Below are positions 62,971-64,000 of a DNA stretch of 64,000 bases, piece after piece. The stretch covers positions 496,001 to 560,000 of the forward strand of contig NZ_SNWM01000001.1 in the NCBI RefSeq assembly GCF_004362245.1, in the 5' to 3' direction. The stretch comes from Pedobacter duraquae. GTDB lineage: Bacteria > Bacteroidota > Bacteroidia > Sphingobacteriales > Sphingobacteriaceae. Under the pieces are notes generated by a model. It did not search any database, was not told the origin of the DNA, and saw nothing but the letters and a program-made list of their open reading frames with translations. Within the stretch, counting starts at the first letter, position 1, and each line of letters opens with the position of its first letter. The translations under genes and the position numbers were made by a program.

Positions 62971-64000
62971 TTATTTGTGTTTGAGGTATATAAACAGGGG
63001 CTGTTTTTCTGCGTTTGCAGCGGTGGCGAAATAGCCATTTCCTAAAACAAGGTCTGGTTTGCCATCCTGATTAAAGTCGGCGGCATCCATCGTAATTCCT
63101 TTCTGAAACTTTGTTCCCGCAGGAAGGCCATAGTTCTTAAAGTGATAGTTTCCATTATTCTGGAGATAGGTAAAAGCTTCCCATGGCTTTGCCGCCGCAG
63201 GGAAAAAACTGATGGCGGCGATATCCAGATCGCCATCACCATCAAAATCCCTGGCCAGCGCTTTATAGCAGCCATTGATGGGATAAAAGAACGTTTGCTC
63301 GTAAGAGCGTCCGTTATTCAGATAGAGATACAGTCCGTGATAAGGTTTTAAAACCGGACTGTAGTCGGCATTATCGCCGCAGGTATATAAGATATCAAGC
63401 TTCCCATCGCCATTGAAATCTACCAATTCAAAATTGCTGGATCCGTAGGTTGGTGGAAACCTGAGCATGCGCTCTGTTTCAAAAATGCCCTTCCCTTTAT
63501 TCTTAAAGCGAAATATGCCTTCATCAGCCTGGGCAAACAGCGCGTATATTTCCGGAAGCCCATCCTGATCGTCATCATTCAACACGATCTTTATCGCCCC
63601 CGGCACTTCCCTGATCACGTGTTTCTGATATTGATCATTACCCCTATTTTCCATCCAGATTAGTTTGCCGGTCAAATTTCCAAACTCAGCAACAACATAA
63701 TCCGTCTTTCCATCAGCATTGAGATCTCCTGCAAGAACTTGTAACGGTCGCGCAAGTTGCTCAAATAAGGGTTGCTTTTCGGCGGAGATTTCTTTTGCTG
63801 ATATTTTTAAGCGAACAACCTCCCCTTCTTTCAGGTCGTTAGCGGTAAGCTCCTTCCCAATAATAGTGGCTATAATCCTGTTTTTTTCAATCAGCAGATC
63901 TACAACCGGGCCTTGGGTCTTACCAGACGACAATACATCCATATCGGAACTGAAGGCGTAGATTGTTTTTTGAACGGCATCATTTACCAATAACCGGCCT
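62971..64000 (-). CDS. VCBS/FG-GAP repeat protein, 5' end cut by window
   Basis: The frame is open to the window edge: codons before the apparent TTG start at 63990 (reading ...GRLL) continue, so the true start is outside. Calcium-binding FG-GAP repeats are visible five times: DLNADGKTDYV, DDDQDGLPEIY, DFNGDGKLDILY, DFDGDGDLDIAA and DFNQDGKPDLVLG. Such domains bind Ca and sugar or protein ligands in Bacteroidota extracellular proteins; a seven-bladed propeller is likely. It heads the visible operon VCBS-DUF5060-GH18-GH26-CE1. Confidence 0.85.
   Translation of the reverse strand, partial: GRLLVNDAVQKTIYAFSSDMDVLSSGKTQGPVVDLLIEKNRIIATIIGKELTANDLKEGEVVRLKISAKEISAEKQPLFEQLARPLQVLAGDLNADGKTDYVVAEFGNLTGKLIWMENRGNDQYQKHVIREVPGAIKIVLNDDDQDGLPEIYALFAQADEGIFRFKNKGKGIFETERMLRFPPTYGSSNFELVDFNGDGKLDILYTCGDNADYSPVLKPYHGLYLYLNNGRSYEQTFFYPINGCYKALARDFDGDGDLDIAAISFFPAAAKPWEAFTYLQNNGNYHFKNYGLPAGTKFQKGITMDAADFNQDGKPDLVLGNGYFATAANAEKQPLFIYLKHK

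Noticed and set aside
63988..63990. TTG as a true start of the VCBS gene
   Set aside because: The reading frame stays open to the window end, so this is simply where an internal codon could be read as a start.

Overview
The window reads as chromosomal DNA of a Bacteroidota soil or plant-associated bacterium, most likely a Sphingobacteriaceae member (Pedobacter-like). The grounds are two SusC/SusD pairs, a hybrid two-component regulator with beta-propeller repeats, many TonB-dependent receptors, TlpA/DUF4369 and FecI-type genes, and Bacteroidota -7 promoter octamers of the form TAnnTTTG. I saw no rRNA, tRNA, CRISPR array or intact insertion sequence.

Layout. 1-5.4 kb is a patchwork of small genes: a TlpA-like thioredoxin, a secreted unknown, a sigma factor split by a frameshift, DUF2798 and cupin genes, a small Cys-containing protein behind a Fur-like palindrome, a hydrolase remnant and a small HTH protein. 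5.4-23.2 kb is an envelope block: a tripartite RND pump whose operon starts with a PAP2 phosphatase, a siderophore-type TonB receptor with a DUF4198-like partner, a PepSY membrane protein, an OmpR-type two-component system, a one-domain EamA transporter, an LtaS-like transferase and a second outer-membrane receptor. 23.3-25.3 kb holds a lone M17 N-terminal domain, a small membrane protein and an AT-rich unknown gene pair.

25.4-48.6 kb is a pectin/galacturonan utilisation region on the minus strand: the hybrid regulator, GH43, GH28, a DUF5123-like lipoprotein, SusD, SusC; then a second GH28-SusD-SusC unit and a GH3 enzyme. 48.7-55.5 kb is mostly housekeeping or signalling: a PAS protein, an XRE/DUF2975 pair, RidA, a secreted hydrolase, a CheB domain, DUF3606, SRPBCC and a TPR protein. 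55.5-64 kb is the downstream part of a beta-mannan locus: 2-epimerase, AraC regulator, CE1-like esterase, GH26, GH18, a DUF5060 glycosidase and a VCBS protein cut by the window edge.

Main result of the hunt. Four promoters in the envelope block (PAP2-efflux operon, response regulator-kinase operon, LtaS-like gene, TonB receptor at 20.7 kb) carry a 19-bp direct-repeat box, consensus CTwCAG-N5-CTwCAG-AA in gene orientation, exactly 8 nt before a -7 octamer that is perfect or degenerate TAnnTTTG. Hexamer-N5-hexamer is the layout of OmpR/PmrA-class sites. The window therefore appears to hold a self-contained PmrAB-like envelope-remodelling regulon. Two further shared motifs link separate transcription units: a 21-bp-period direct repeat before both SusC genes and before GH3 (likely the hybrid regulator's site), and a Fur-like 16-mer shared between 4.48 kb and 14.85 kb.
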